Source: Pirellulales bacterium (GTDB taxonomy: Bacteria; Planctomycetota; Planctomycetia; Pirellulales; Lacipirellulaceae). From it: 64,000 nt of DNA. How positions within the stretch are numbered: the first letter of the stretch is position 1; the number at the start of each line of letters is the position of its first letter. The translations under genes and the position numbers were made by a program. Shown here piece by piece: positions 22,926-30,074 of this stretch. The notes beneath the pieces were generated by a model that worked only from the letters and a program-made list of their open reading frames with translations, did not search any database and had not been told where the DNA came from. The stretch spans positions 62,001 to 126,000 of the forward strand of contig JALHQZ010000009.1 of assembly GCA_022841705.1 (NCBI GenBank). Direction: 5' to 3'.

Positions 22926-23225
22926 ATGTTGCCAACCATTCAACCACGCCTCGCTATCACGGGGATGTCGGCGATTCTGCTGCCGTTTACGGCGGAGGGG
23001 CATGTCGATTGGCCCTCGTTCGCGGCGCACGCTAAGCGGATCTTCGAAGCGGGGCTCGCGCCGGCGGTAAACATAGACGAACGTCATCGACGAGGCGCAT
23101 CCCGCAATCGGGCCCTTGCCGACACGCACAAGCTCGCAGCTGGGCGGAGGTAAGTAGCGGGTGCGTTCATCGCGGATCAGCCCGGCGAAGGATACGCGCC
23201 GATTTACGTCATGCGCGGTCGATAT
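22926..23225 (+). pseudogene. Decayed dihydrodipicolinate synthase/N-acetylneuraminate lyase family gene
   Basis: From ATG 22926 the reading MLPTIQPRLAITGMSAILLP and then FTAEGHVDWPSFAAHAKRIF, EAGLAPAVN is a good N-terminus for the DapA-type aldolase family (usual form: ITG.SA.LLPFT..G..DW.....H......AGLTPAVN). After about residue 54 the family sequence can be followed only by changing frame (NVIDEAH in one frame, LADTHKLAAGRR in another, then AGAFIADQPGEGYAP near 23160-23205), with a stop at 23151. The rest of the gene is missing and the end merges with yacG's 3' end (23209). So it is a truncated, frameshifted relic. The protein would have been a TIM-barrel aldolase; it is not expected to function. 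Confidence 0.75.
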
Positions 23226-23385
23226 TCTCCGGCTCTTCGTCCGCCTCAGGATCAGGCACATGCGGCAGGGCGTTCGCTTCGTCAAGCCAGCGGCCCAAAT
23301 CGATCGTACGGCAACGCTCGCTGCAGAACGGTGGCGCGGTGGTCGCTTCGGCTTTGAACGTCACATCGCACACGGGGCAACGCAT
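23209..23385 (-). CDS. yacG: YacG-type small zinc protein (DNA gyrase inhibitor family)
   Basis: 58 residues, below common size cut-offs but clear. MRCPVCDVTFKAEATTAPPF then CSERCRTIDLGRWLDEANAL: four Cys in the CPxC...CSxRC pattern bind one zinc, and the DLGRWLDE tail is typical. In E. coli YacG binds GyrB and blocks gyrase activity. It is read in the same direction as fmdB, grpE and dnaJ to its right, about 115 bases after fmdB, with a palindrome (23468-23499) between. The 3' end slightly overlaps the relic of the DapA-family gene on the other strand. Stop is TGA at 23209-23211. Confidence 0.9.
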   Translation of the reverse strand: MRCPVCDVTFKAEATTAPPFCSERCRTIDLGRWLDEANALPHVPDPEADEEPENIDRA

Positions 23386-23467
23386 AGAGAGATTCCCCTT
23401 ATTTCATTTCCCCCATAGCCGGGCCGCTACGCGGGCCAGGGCGCCGCCGAACCGCGCTGCGTCGTCA

Positions 23468-23499
23468 CAACGCGCTCTGCTAGCGCGTCGCGGCTAAAC
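23468..23499 (-). repeat. Family H repeat, inverted copy before yacG
   Basis: Read on the minus strand it starts GTTTAGCCGC and contains ACGCGCTAGCAGAGCGCGTT. With the copy at 23845-23874, which is in the opposite direction, it flanks the fmdB gene on both sides. Confidence 0.8.
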
Positions 23500-23500
23500 G

Positions 23501-23812
23501 TTACTTGTTGGGTTTCTTCTTCGCCGGTTTGGATTCGGTCGTTGATTCGCTTTTGGTTTCCGATTTCGGTTCGCTCTTCGCGGTGTCGGCGGGTTTGGAG
23601 TCCTTTTCGGCTGCTTTCTTATAAGAATCGCTACGGTAGTCGGTGGTGTAGAAACCGGAGCCTTTGAAGACCACGGCGGCGCCGGTGCCGAACAGCCGGC
23701 GCAGCTTGGGCTTTCCGCACTCGGGGCACTTCTTCTTCACCGGCTCCGATATCGACTGAAATAGTTCAAATGCGTGGTGACAACCGTCGCACTGGTAATC
23801 GTAAGTTGGCAT
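23501..23812 (-). CDS. FmdB-type zinc-ribbon protein
   Basis: 103 residues. The first half is a CxxC zinc ribbon: MPTYDYQCDGCHHAFELFQS and KKKCPECGKPKLRRLF, with RLFGTGAAVVFKGSGFYTTD, the standard FmdB layout. The second half is a Lys/Glu/Ser-rich disordered tail (AKSEPKSETKSESTTESKPA) ending PAKKKPNK. The role of the family is not settled; it was first noted near formamidase genes and may be a regulator. Next to grpE-dnaJ on the same strand it may be co-transcribed with them, but the palindromes on both sides suggest it is a separate unit. The start ATG at 23812 begins the family motif directly. Confidence 0.9.
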   Translation of the reverse strand: MPTYDYQCDGCHHAFELFQSISEPVKKKCPECGKPKLRRLFGTGAAVVFKGSGFYTTDYRSDSYKKAAEKDSKPADTAKSEPKSETKSESTTESKPAKKKPNK

Positions 23813-23844
23813 GGTACGTGGTCAGTAGTCCGTGGTCAGTAGTG

Positions 23845-23874
23845 GTTTAGCCGCAACACGCTAGCAGAGCGCGT
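23845..23874 (+). repeat. Family H repeat, copy between grpE and fmdB
   Basis: GTTTAGCCGCAACACGCTAG followed by CAGAGCGCGT. It is an inverted partner of the copy at 23468-23499. Confidence 0.8.
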
Positions 23875-23879
23875 TACAC

Positions 23880-24407
23880 TTATCCTGCCGACACAATTAC
23901 CTGCGCCGGCCGCACCACGCGGTCGTGCAGTTTGTAGCCCGCTTGGGCGCACAGCACGATATGGCCCGCTGGCACGTCGGCACTCGGTTGTTGCAGGATC
24001 GCGGCGTGGAACTCGGGGTTAAACACTTCGCCTGCGGTGGGAATCGTTTCACAGTGCTGGTGGGTGAGCACGGTGAGCAATTGTTGCCGCACCAGTTCGA
24101 AACCTTGCAGTAAGCTCGCCGGGTCGGGCGATTTCTGGGCCGCTTCAATCGCTCGGTCGATGTTGTCCAGCACCGGCAGGATGTCACGCACCACCGGCAA
24201 CGCGGCGTAGCGGCGTTCTTCGGCCAGTTCGCGCGACTTGCGGTTCAGCACGTTTTGCAGTTCGGCCTGCAGGCGTAGTGACTTGTCACGCTCGGCGTCG
24301 AGCTGCGCTTGCAGGTCGGTTGTGGAATCGTCCGCGGGCGACGAGGCCGCCAGCTCTTCGGCCAGGGCGTCGAAATCGTCGGTGGGGAAATCGTCAGGGT
24401 CAGCCAT
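23880..24407 (-). CDS. grpE: GrpE, nucleotide exchange factor for DnaK
   Basis: 175 residues. The N-terminal ~40 residues are acidic and the following LQAQLDAERDKSLRLQAELQ stretch is the long helix of the GrpE dimer; then RYAALPVVRDILPVLDNIDR and AAQKSPDPASLLQGFELVRQ, followed by VFNPEFHAAI and GHIVLCAQAGYKLHDRVVRP, with the beta-domain at the C-terminus. It releases ADP from DnaK. dnaJ lies directly upstream, 14 bases away, giving a dnaJ-grpE unit (order dnaJ, grpE, reading leftward). No dnaK is in the window. An alternative GTG start one codon earlier (24410) has better spacing from GGAG (about 6 bases), so the start is ambiguous by one residue. Confidence 0.95.
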   Translation of the reverse strand: MADPDDFPTDDFDALAEELAASSPADDSTTDLQAQLDAERDKSLRLQAELQNVLNRKSRELAEERRYAALPVVRDILPVLDNIDRAIEAAQKSPDPASLLQGFELVRQQLLTVLTHQHCETIPTAGEVFNPEFHAAILQQPSADVPAGHIVLCAQAGYKLHDRVVRPAQVIVSAG

Positions 24408-24421
24408 CACACGTTACTCCA

Positions 24422-25552
24422 CTACTCTTTCTCGGCCGCAACCGACGTTTCATCGGCCGCCACGAAATACTCTTTAACAGTTTGAAAGAAACTCTTGCGC
24501 TCGGGGGCGACGTGCTTCTGCTCGAGCTTCGCTAGTTCGCGCAGCAACTTATCTTCTTCGGTGGAAAGTTTCTTGGGGACTTCAATCGTTACTTGCACTA
24601 AGAGGTCGCCCAATCCGCGGCGGCGCGGGTCGGGCATCCCTTTGCCGCCCAGCTTGAACACCGCGCCCGTTTGCGTGCCGGCAGGCAGCACTAGTTCGCC
24701 GCGACCATCGAGCGTGGGCACTTCCAATGTGCAGCCGAGCGCCGCCTGCGAGTACGTGATCGGCACGCGGCAGATGAGGTTCTGCCCATCGCGCTCGAAC
24801 AGTTTGTGCGGCATCAGCGAGACGAAGCAGTAGCAGTCCCCAGCGGGGCCGCCGTTGGGGCTCGGTTCGCCTTGGCCGGTGATACGCACCCGCATGCCGT
24901 CATCGACACCGGGGGGAATTTGCACGTCAGTCTCGACGCGCTTGAGCTTTTGCCCGGCTCCGCGACAATTGCCGCATGGTTTGGAGATCGTCGCGCCGGC
25001 GCCATGGCACGCGGGGCAGGTGGTTTGCATCCGCACAATGCCGGCCGACTGAATCACGCGCCCCGCTCCGCCGCAGTAGCCGCACGTTTCCCGCTTGCTA
25101 TCGCGCGCGGCGCCACTGCCGCCGCAATCTTCGCACTTCTCGTGTCGCTGAAACTGCACGCGCTTGGTGACGCCGCTGGCCGCTTCGTGCAAGGTGAGCG
25201 TCACGTCGCAGCGCACGTCGCGCCCTTTCTGCACGCGGTTCCGGCCGCCGCCGAACAGGTCGCCAAAAATATCTCCGAACGCGGAGAAGATGTCCTCAAC
25301 ATCATGAAAATGCCCGCCGCCTCGATTGCCATTCACTCCCGCGTGGCCGAACTGATCGTACCGCGAGCGCTTCTGCGGATCGTTCAGCACCTCGAACGCT
25401 TCGGCCGCCTCTTTGAACTTGGCGATCGCCTCGTCATCTCCCTGGTTCTTATCGGGGTGATACTTGATCGCGAGCTTACGATACGCCGTCGCAATATCGC
25501 CATTACTGGCGGTGCGTTCGACGCCCAGGATCTCGTAATAGTCGCGCGGCAT
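24422..25552 (-). CDS. dnaJ: Chaperone protein DnaJ
   Basis: 376 residues, normal length. J domain residues 1-70: DYYEILGVERTASNGDIATA, YRKLAIKYHPDKN with the essential HPD, then a Gly/Phe-rich segment (FGDIFGDLFGGGRN), four zinc-finger repeats CEDCGGSG, CGYCGGAG, CPACHGAG and CGNCRGAG, and a C-terminal substrate-binding region including FKLGGKGMPDPRRRGLGDLL. It stimulates DnaK ATPase and delivers substrates. It is 14 bases before grpE on the same strand. Four family C hairpins lie upstream at 25555-25727, inside what should be the promoter region of this operon. No CIRCE-like heat-shock operator is visible. Confidence 0.97.
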   Translation of the reverse strand: MPRDYYEILGVERTASNGDIATAYRKLAIKYHPDKNQGDDEAIAKFKEAAEAFEVLNDPQKRSRYDQFGHAGVNGNRGGGHFHDVEDIFSAFGDIFGDLFGGGRNRVQKGRDVRCDVTLTLHEAASGVTKRVQFQRHEKCEDCGGSGAARDSKRETCGYCGGAGRVIQSAGIVRMQTTCPACHGAGATISKPCGNCRGAGQKLKRVETDVQIPPGVDDGMRVRITGQGEPSPNGGPAGDCYCFVSLMPHKLFERDGQNLICRVPITYSQAALGCTLEVPTLDGRGELVLPAGTQTGAVFKLGGKGMPDPRRRGLGDLLVQVTIEVPKKLSTEEDKLLRELAKLEQKHVAPERKSFFQTVKEYFVAADETSVAAEKE

Positions 25553-25554
25553 AC

Positions 25555-25727
25555 GTAGGTCAGACTTTCAAGTCTGAGGGGAGCCCGTAGGTTAGACTTT
25601 TAAGTCCGACGGAAGTGAAGAAGACTCTCTGTCGCTTTATTTTCCCTTATTCGCCCAGTCGTTCTGTGCGCCACGTCAGGCTGGAAAGCCTGACCCACAA
25701 CGCGTCAGGCTAGAAAGCCTAACCTAC
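25555..25727. repeat. Four family C hairpin modules between dnaJ and groEL
   Basis: Two modules in direct orientation (25555-25578, starting GTAGGTCAGACTTTC; 25587-25610, starting GTAGGTTAGACTTTT) and two inverted (25675-25698 and 25704-25727, reading GTGGGTCAGG... and GTAGGTTAGG... on the minus strand). Each is a short hairpin (CAGACTTTCAAGTCTG-type). Together they form a cluster that can fold in several ways. The spacing is irregular and the units are hairpins, so it is not a CRISPR array. One further copy is at 6787-6810. Confidence 0.88.
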
Positions 25728-25733
25728 GACAAA

Positions 25734-25764
25734 CGGGCCACCCGCCGTGGTGACGAGTGGCCCG
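25734..25764 (-). terminator. Possible terminator after groEL (first copy)
   Basis: CGGGCCAC (25734-25741) pairs with GTGGCCCG (25757-25764). It follows the stop of the minus-strand groEL at 25796 by about 30 bases. The T-run after it is short (AAA at 25731-25733 on plus), so it is a weak call. Confidence 0.5.
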
Positions 25765-25795
25765 CTCGGTGGGTTTTCTAAATCATCTGAATCGA

Positions 25796-27415
25796 TTAAC
25801 GAACACTGCCGACCACGCCGCGCTTGTCTTGTTCCTTCGGGTCGAAGGTGGTGACCAAGGCTTCGGTGGTGAGCATGAGGCCGGCGATGCTGGCGGCGTT
25901 CGACAGGGCGGTCTTCACCACCTTGGTGGGGTCGATGATTCCCGCCTTGTACATGTCAACATACTCGCCCTTGTTCGCATCGAAGCCGATGTTCTGCCCC
26001 TTCTGCGAAACTTCGTCGGCGATCACGCTGCCGGCGAGGCCACCGTTGGCGGCGATTTGCTTCAGCGGAGCCGAGAGCACACCGAGGACAATGTCCACGC
26101 CGATCTTCTCATCACCCTTGGCCGCCTTCTTGGCGTCTTCCACGGCAGACTCGCAGCGGAGCAGGGCCACGCCGCCACCGGGAAGGATGCCTTCTTCCAC
26201 CGCCGCACGAGTGGCGTGCAGGGCGTCTTCCACGCGGGCCTTCTTTTGCTTCATGTCCGCTTCGCTCGAAGCCCCCACCGAGACAATTGCTACGCCGCCG
26301 GTCAGTTTGGCGAGCCGCTCTTGCAGCTTCTCGCGATCGTAATCGCTGGTGGTTGTTTCGATCCCCTTGCGGATCTGTTCGATCCGCTTTTGCACATCCG
26401 CATTCGAACCGGCTCCTTGGACGATGGTGGTGGCATCCTTGGTGACGGTGATCTTCTTGGCCCGGCCGAGCTCGTTAAGCGTGACGTTCTCGAGCTTCTT
26501 GCCGAGGTCTTCACTGATGACCACCCCACCGGTGAGGGTGGCGATGTCGCCGAGCATCGCCTTGCGGCGGTCGCCGAAGCCAGGGGCCTTCACCGCACAG
26601 GCGTTGAGCACACCGCGGAGCTTGTTAACCACAAGCGCGGCGAGGGCTTCGCCTTCGACATCTTCGGCAATGATCAAAATCGGTTTGCCCTTCTGAATCA
26701 CCTGCTCGAGGAGCGGCAGCAAATCGCGGAGGCTGCTGATCTTCTTTTCGTGGATCAGAATGTAGGCGTCTTCCAGCAGGCACTCCATGGTGGCGGGCTG
26801 ATTCATAAAGTAGGGCGATTGGTAGCCCTTATCGAACTGCATCCCTTCGACGAACTCGAGCGTGGTGTCGGTGCTCTTGCCTTCTTCGACGGTGATGACG
26901 CCGTCTTTGCCCACCTTTTCCATTGCATCCGCGAGCAGGTCACCGATCACGCGGTCGTTATTGGCGCTGATGGCGCCGACCTGGGCGATTTCTTCTTTGC
27001 TGGAGACCTTCTTCGAGATGGAATCGAGATGGGCACACGCAGCGGCGGCCGCCTTCTCGATGCCGCGCCGGACGGCGGTGGGGTTGCTCCCCGCCACGAT
27101 GTTGCGTTGGCCTTCCTTGAGAATTGCGCGGGCCAGTACGGTGGCGGTAGTCGTGCCGTCGCCTGCCAGCGTGGAAGTCTTGTCGGCCACTTCGTGCACG
27201 AGCTTCGCGCCCATGTTTTCGAAGGGGTCTTCCAGCTCGATTTCCTTGCTGACCGTCACGCCGTCTTTGGTGACGGTCGGGCTGCCGAAGGACTTTTTGA
27301 TGATGACGTTACGACCGGTCGGGCCCATGGTCACCGCCACGGCATCCGCCAGCTTGTCGACCCCCGCGAGCATTTTGGCCCGTGCGGCGTCGTCGAACAT
27401 GAGTTGTTTAGCCAT
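25796..27415 (-). CDS. groEL: Chaperonin GroEL (copy 1, without GGM tail)
   Basis: 539 residues. Signature segments: MAKQLMFDDAARAKMLAGVD, AVTMGPTGRNVIIKKSFGSP, TVTKDGVTVSKEIEL, the ATP-hydrolysis AGDGTTTATVLARAI, GVITVEEGKSTDTTLEFVEG, MQFDKGYQSPYF, and GILPGGGVALLRCE. The C-terminus ends DPKEQDKRGVVGSVR with no Gly-Met repeat, unlike the second copy. It is the first GroEL after dnaJ on the same strand, downstream of groES (27537), with two family D palindromes in the 120-base gap between. Lack of the GGM tail is known for additional GroEL copies in several bacterial groups and often goes with specialised substrates. The start at 27415 is the usual MAKQ. Confidence 0.95.
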   Translation of the reverse strand: MAKQLMFDDAARAKMLAGVDKLADAVAVTMGPTGRNVIIKKSFGSPTVTKDGVTVSKEIELEDPFENMGAKLVHEVADKTSTLAGDGTTTATVLARAILKEGQRNIVAGSNPTAVRRGIEKAAAAACAHLDSISKKVSSKEEIAQVGAISANNDRVIGDLLADAMEKVGKDGVITVEEGKSTDTTLEFVEGMQFDKGYQSPYFMNQPATMECLLEDAYILIHEKKISSLRDLLPLLEQVIQKGKPILIIAEDVEGEALAALVVNKLRGVLNACAVKAPGFGDRRKAMLGDIATLTGGVVISEDLGKKLENVTLNELGRAKKITVTKDATTIVQGAGSNADVQKRIEQIRKGIETTTSDYDREKLQERLAKLTGGVAIVSVGASSEADMKQKKARVEDALHATRAAVEEGILPGGGVALLRCESAVEDAKKAAKGDEKIGVDIVLGVLSAPLKQIAANGGLAGSVIADEVSQKGQNIGFDANKGEYVDMYKAGIIDPTKVVKTALSNAASIAGLMLTTEALVTTFDPKEQDKRGVVGSVR

Positions 27416-27442
27416 TGGGAGGCTCCTGAGTGTGTATTGAAT

Positions 27443-27524
27443 GAGCCCCCAACGTAAGTTGGGGGAGGTTTGCTCGACTTCACTCCCCCGACTGTTCCTG
27501 TTTGAAGGGGCGTCGGGGGCTCAT
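27443..27524. repeat. Family D hairpins between groEL and groES
   Basis: GAGCCCCCAACGTAAGTTGG followed by GGGAG (27443-27467) is a hairpin, and CACTCCCCCGACT (27481-27493) with CGTCGGGGGCTCAT (27511-27524) forms a second. The CGTCGGGGGCTCAT string also occurs at 16784-16797. Confidence 0.75.
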
Positions 27525-27536
27525 GCGGTTGCTTGA

Positions 27537-27836
27537 TTACGCTACGACTTTGGCGAGAATGTCGCTCTCGCGCAAGATCTTGAACTCGTCGCCGTCGACT
27601 TCCACTTCGCTGCCGCCGTACTTGCCGAAGATGACTTCGTCGCCGACCGCGACCGACAGTTCGCCGCGGTTGCCGCTATCGAGCAGCTTGCCGACGCCGA
27701 CCGCCACCACTTTGCCGCGCTGCGGCTTTTCCCGAGCAGCGTCCGGCAGCACAATACCGCCAGCCGTCACTTCTTCCGCATCGAGCGGCTTCACCACGAT
27801 ACGATCATCCAGCGGACGCAGTTTAATTTTGGCCAT
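27537..27836 (-). CDS. groES: Co-chaperonin GroES
   Basis: 99 residues, normal. MAKIKLRPLDDRIVVKPLDA, the mobile loop EEVTAGGIVLPDAAREKPQR, GKVVAVGVGKLLDSGNRGEL and VGDEVIFGKYGGSEVEVDGD, EFKILRESDILAKVVA. It caps GroEL. The start is the ATG at 27836 with AGGA about eight bases before; an upstream open frame to 27914 is not needed. It lies between two groEL genes: 27950-29638 upstream and 25796-27415 downstream, all on the minus strand, so it may serve both. Family E hairpins at 27868-27944 fill the 113-base gap upstream. Confidence 0.97.
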   Translation of the reverse strand: MAKIKLRPLDDRIVVKPLDAEEVTAGGIVLPDAAREKPQRGKVVAVGVGKLLDSGNRGELSVAVGDEVIFGKYGGSEVEVDGDEFKILRESDILAKVVA

Positions 27837-27867
27837 GTGTGAGTTCCTGATTTGTGATTTTGGTTGA

Positions 27868-27944
27868 GCCGCGGGCTTGTCCCCGCGTATTTTGTTGAGT
27901 TTGCCGTTGTTCAAAAGCGCGGGAGGGAGTCCCGCGGCTACGAC
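27868..27944. repeat. Family E hairpins between the second groEL and groES
   Basis: GCCGCGGGCTTGTCCCCGCG (27868-27887) is a hairpin, and 27917-27944 (beginning GCGCGGGAGGGAGTCCCGCG) is a partly inverse related hairpin. Together they give an inverted arrangement. The gap between the two groEL/groES genes is almost entirely palindromic. Confidence 0.7.
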
Positions 27945-27949
27945 GGGGA

Positions 27950-29638
27950 TTACATCATCCCGCCCATGCCGCCCATTCCCATGCCACCCATGCCGCCCAT
28001 GCCACCCATTCCGCCGTGGTCATGGTGATGGCCGCCGCCGGCAGGTTCTTCTTCATCCTTGGGGGCGTCGGTGATGAGCGATTCGGTGGTCAGCAGCAAT
28101 GCAGCGACACTGGCCGCGTTTTGCAGGCTAGTGCGAACGACTTTCGCGGGATCGACCACGCCCGCCGCGACCAAGTCGCAGTACTCGTCCTTGTCGGCGT
28201 TGTAGCCTTCGGTTTTACCCTTCATCTGGCGGACGCGATTGACGACCACTTCGCCGTCAACGCCTGCGTTCTCGGCTATGTAGCGGAGCGGATAGGGCAA
28301 CACGTTCTTGACGATTTGGGCGCCAAGCTTTTCGTCTCCTTCGAGCCCGAGCTTGTCGATCGCCTTTTCGCTGCGAAGCAAAGCGACACCGCCGCCGGCG
28401 ACGATCCCTTCCTCAAGTGCTGCATGGGTCGCCGCGCGAGCGTCGTCAAACAGCGCCTTCTTTTCTTTCATTTCACTTTCGGTCGCGGCGCCCACCTTGA
28501 TTTGGGCCACGCCGCCAGCGAGCTTCGCAAGGCGTTCTTGCAGCTTCTCGCGATCGTAATCGCTATCGGTTGCGTCGATCTCGCGGCGGATTTGTTCCGC
28601 CCGGCCGAGGATGGCGTCCTTCCCGCCGGCGCCACCGACGATGGTGGTGTTTTCGCTACCGACGATCACCTTCTTTGCTTTGCCAAGATCAGTAATTTGG
28701 ACGCCGTCGAGCTTAATGCCCAGGTCCTTGAAGATCGCCGTGCCACCGCACAGCGTGGCGATGTCGCCGAGCATCGCCTTGCGACGATCACCGTAACCGG
28801 GGGCCTTCACCGCACACACGCTCACCGTGCCGCGCAGTTTGTTGACCACTAGCGTGGCGAGCGCTTCGCCATCAACATCTTCCGCGATGATCAGCAGCGG
28901 CTTGTTCGCCTTAGCGATTGCTTCCAAGAGCGGCACCATGTTCTTGGCGCTCGAAATCTTTTCTTCGAAGATCAGCACCAGGCAGCCTTCGAGGACCGCT
29001 TCCATGTCGTCTTCGTTCGTGACGAAATGGGGCGATAGATAGCCGCGATCGAATTGCATCCCCTCGACCACATCGACGGTCGTCTCGTTGCCGCGGCCTT
29101 CTTCCACGGTGATGACGCCATCTTTGCCCACCTTGGTGAAGGCGTCGGCCAAGACGTTGCCGATGGCAGGGTCATTATTGCCTGCAATCGTGGCGATTTG
29201 CTGCAAGCTCTTCTTATTTTTCACATCCACCGGGTCGGCGCTCTTGAGCACTGCTTCGCTCACAGCGGCAACCGCCTTTTGGATGCCCCGACCCAGAGCC
29301 ATCGGGTCCGCCCCGGCGGCGATCATCTTGAGGCCTTCACGGAAAATGCCGTCGGCCAGCACGGTGGCGGTGGTGGTGCCATCGCCTGCGATGTCGTTGG
29401 TCTTACTGGCAGCTTCCTTGACGAGCTGGGCGCCGAGGTTCTCGTACGGATCGGAAAGCTCGATATCCTCCGCCACTGTCACGCCGTCCTTGGTCACCTT
29501 GGGAGAACCCCAACCCTTATCGAGCACCGCGTTGCGACCCCGCGGGCCGAGAGTGCTGCGGACCGCCCGGGCCAACTTTTCGACCCCGGCCGCCAGCGGC
29601 CGGCGGGCTTCGTCGTCGAAGACCATTTGCTTTGCCAC
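27950..29638 (-). CDS. groEL: Chaperonin GroEL (copy 2, with GGM and His-rich tail)
   Basis: 562 residues. Same family as the neighbouring copy: MAKQMVFDDEARRPLAAGVE, STLGPRGRNAVLDKGWGSPK, VTKDGVTVAEDIELSDPYEN, AGDGTTTATVLADGIFREGL, GVITVEEGRGNETTVDVVEG, and GIVAGGGVALLRSEK. The tail differs: a His-rich GGGHHHDHGG followed by GGM repeats (GGMGGMGGMGM). This is the first gene of the groEL2-groES-groEL1 series. Divergent from it is the MarR gene at 30075, with 436 bases between. ATP-site residues are intact, so both copies should be active. The His-rich run before the GGM repeats is uncommon and might bind metal. Confidence 0.96.
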   Translation of the reverse strand: MAKQMVFDDEARRPLAAGVEKLARAVRSTLGPRGRNAVLDKGWGSPKVTKDGVTVAEDIELSDPYENLGAQLVKEAASKTNDIAGDGTTTATVLADGIFREGLKMIAAGADPMALGRGIQKAVAAVSEAVLKSADPVDVKNKKSLQQIATIAGNNDPAIGNVLADAFTKVGKDGVITVEEGRGNETTVDVVEGMQFDRGYLSPHFVTNEDDMEAVLEGCLVLIFEEKISSAKNMVPLLEAIAKANKPLLIIAEDVDGEALATLVVNKLRGTVSVCAVKAPGYGDRRKAMLGDIATLCGGTAIFKDLGIKLDGVQITDLGKAKKVIVGSENTTIVGGAGGKDAILGRAEQIRREIDATDSDYDREKLQERLAKLAGGVAQIKVGAATESEMKEKKALFDDARAATHAALEEGIVAGGGVALLRSEKAIDKLGLEGDEKLGAQIVKNVLPYPLRYIAENAGVDGEVVVNRVRQMKGKTEGYNADKDEYCDLVAAGVVDPAKVVRTSLQNAASVAALLLTTESLITDAPKDEEEPAGGGHHHDHGGMGGMGGMGGMGMGGMGGMM

Positions 29639-30074
29639 CGATGATTCTCCTGCTAAGTGGAAGGGAGGCGGATCGAAATCCGCCGGTATGTGCTACTGGG
29701 CTCGCATAAGAGTCCAGCGGGAAATTGCGTCGACGATGATTCGGCGAAGGCCGATCAGCCGAGGCCAACCATGCCAACGAGGGGCCCGCCGTCGCCTTTG
29801 GCAGCCGCGGAGGTTTGTGACCCCAGGGAAGCAAGCAGCGTGCCAAAGCTGGTCGGCGGCGGGAGACCCGCTAGTTTAAGGGCGAAGTGATGGGGGGCAT
29901 AGGTGGCGAGCAGTGTGCGACTGCCACATTGGCAGGACATCCGATAAAACTGGGTCAGTACCGACTCAGAAAGAATGTCGAGGTGGCAATCCTTGTCTTG
30001 GCCAACTCCCCGCCTATAATCGTTAATGTCCTAACGATTTCTCTTCGCATCATTTTACGGCGGCGGTTTCTCGC
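29639..30074. other. Regulatory region between groEL copy 2 and the MarR operon
   Basis: 436 bases between divergent genes. The right end carries the MarR promoter/operator (29993-30039). The remaining part must contain the groEL promoter on the minus strand, but I see no clear -35/-10 pair and no CIRCE-type inverted repeat (TTAGCACTC-N9-GAGTGCTAA). No coding region is supported; several short frames here have no recognisable domain. Confidence 0.5.
29993..30039 (+). promoter_or_regulatory. Sigma-70-like promoter overlapped by a MarR-type operator
   Basis: TTGTCT (29993-29998), 16 bases, then a perfect TATAAT (30015-30020). The inverted repeat AATCGTTA (30018-30025) / TAACGATT (30032-30039), spacer six bases, overlaps the -10 element. 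MarR-family proteins commonly bind such 8-base inverted repeats over their own promoter and repress. The MarR gene starts at 30075, so this is a good candidate for autoregulation of the MarR-RND operon. Confidence 0.8.

Noticed and set aside
25555..25727. Possible CRISPR-like array
   Set aside because: Units are palindromes in both directions with irregular spacing and no spacers of constant length; no cas genes.
25757..27457. A 566-codon open frame on the plus strand opposite groEL
   Set aside because: It is antisense to a clear groEL gene; such long shadow frames are common in GC-rich DNA. No recognisable domain.
28016..28852. A 278-codon plus-strand frame opposite the second groEL
   Set aside because: Antisense to the second groEL; no domain.
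29639..30014. A CIRCE heat-shock operator before groEL
   Set aside because: No TTAGCACTC-N9-GAGTGCTAA-like repeat is visible.
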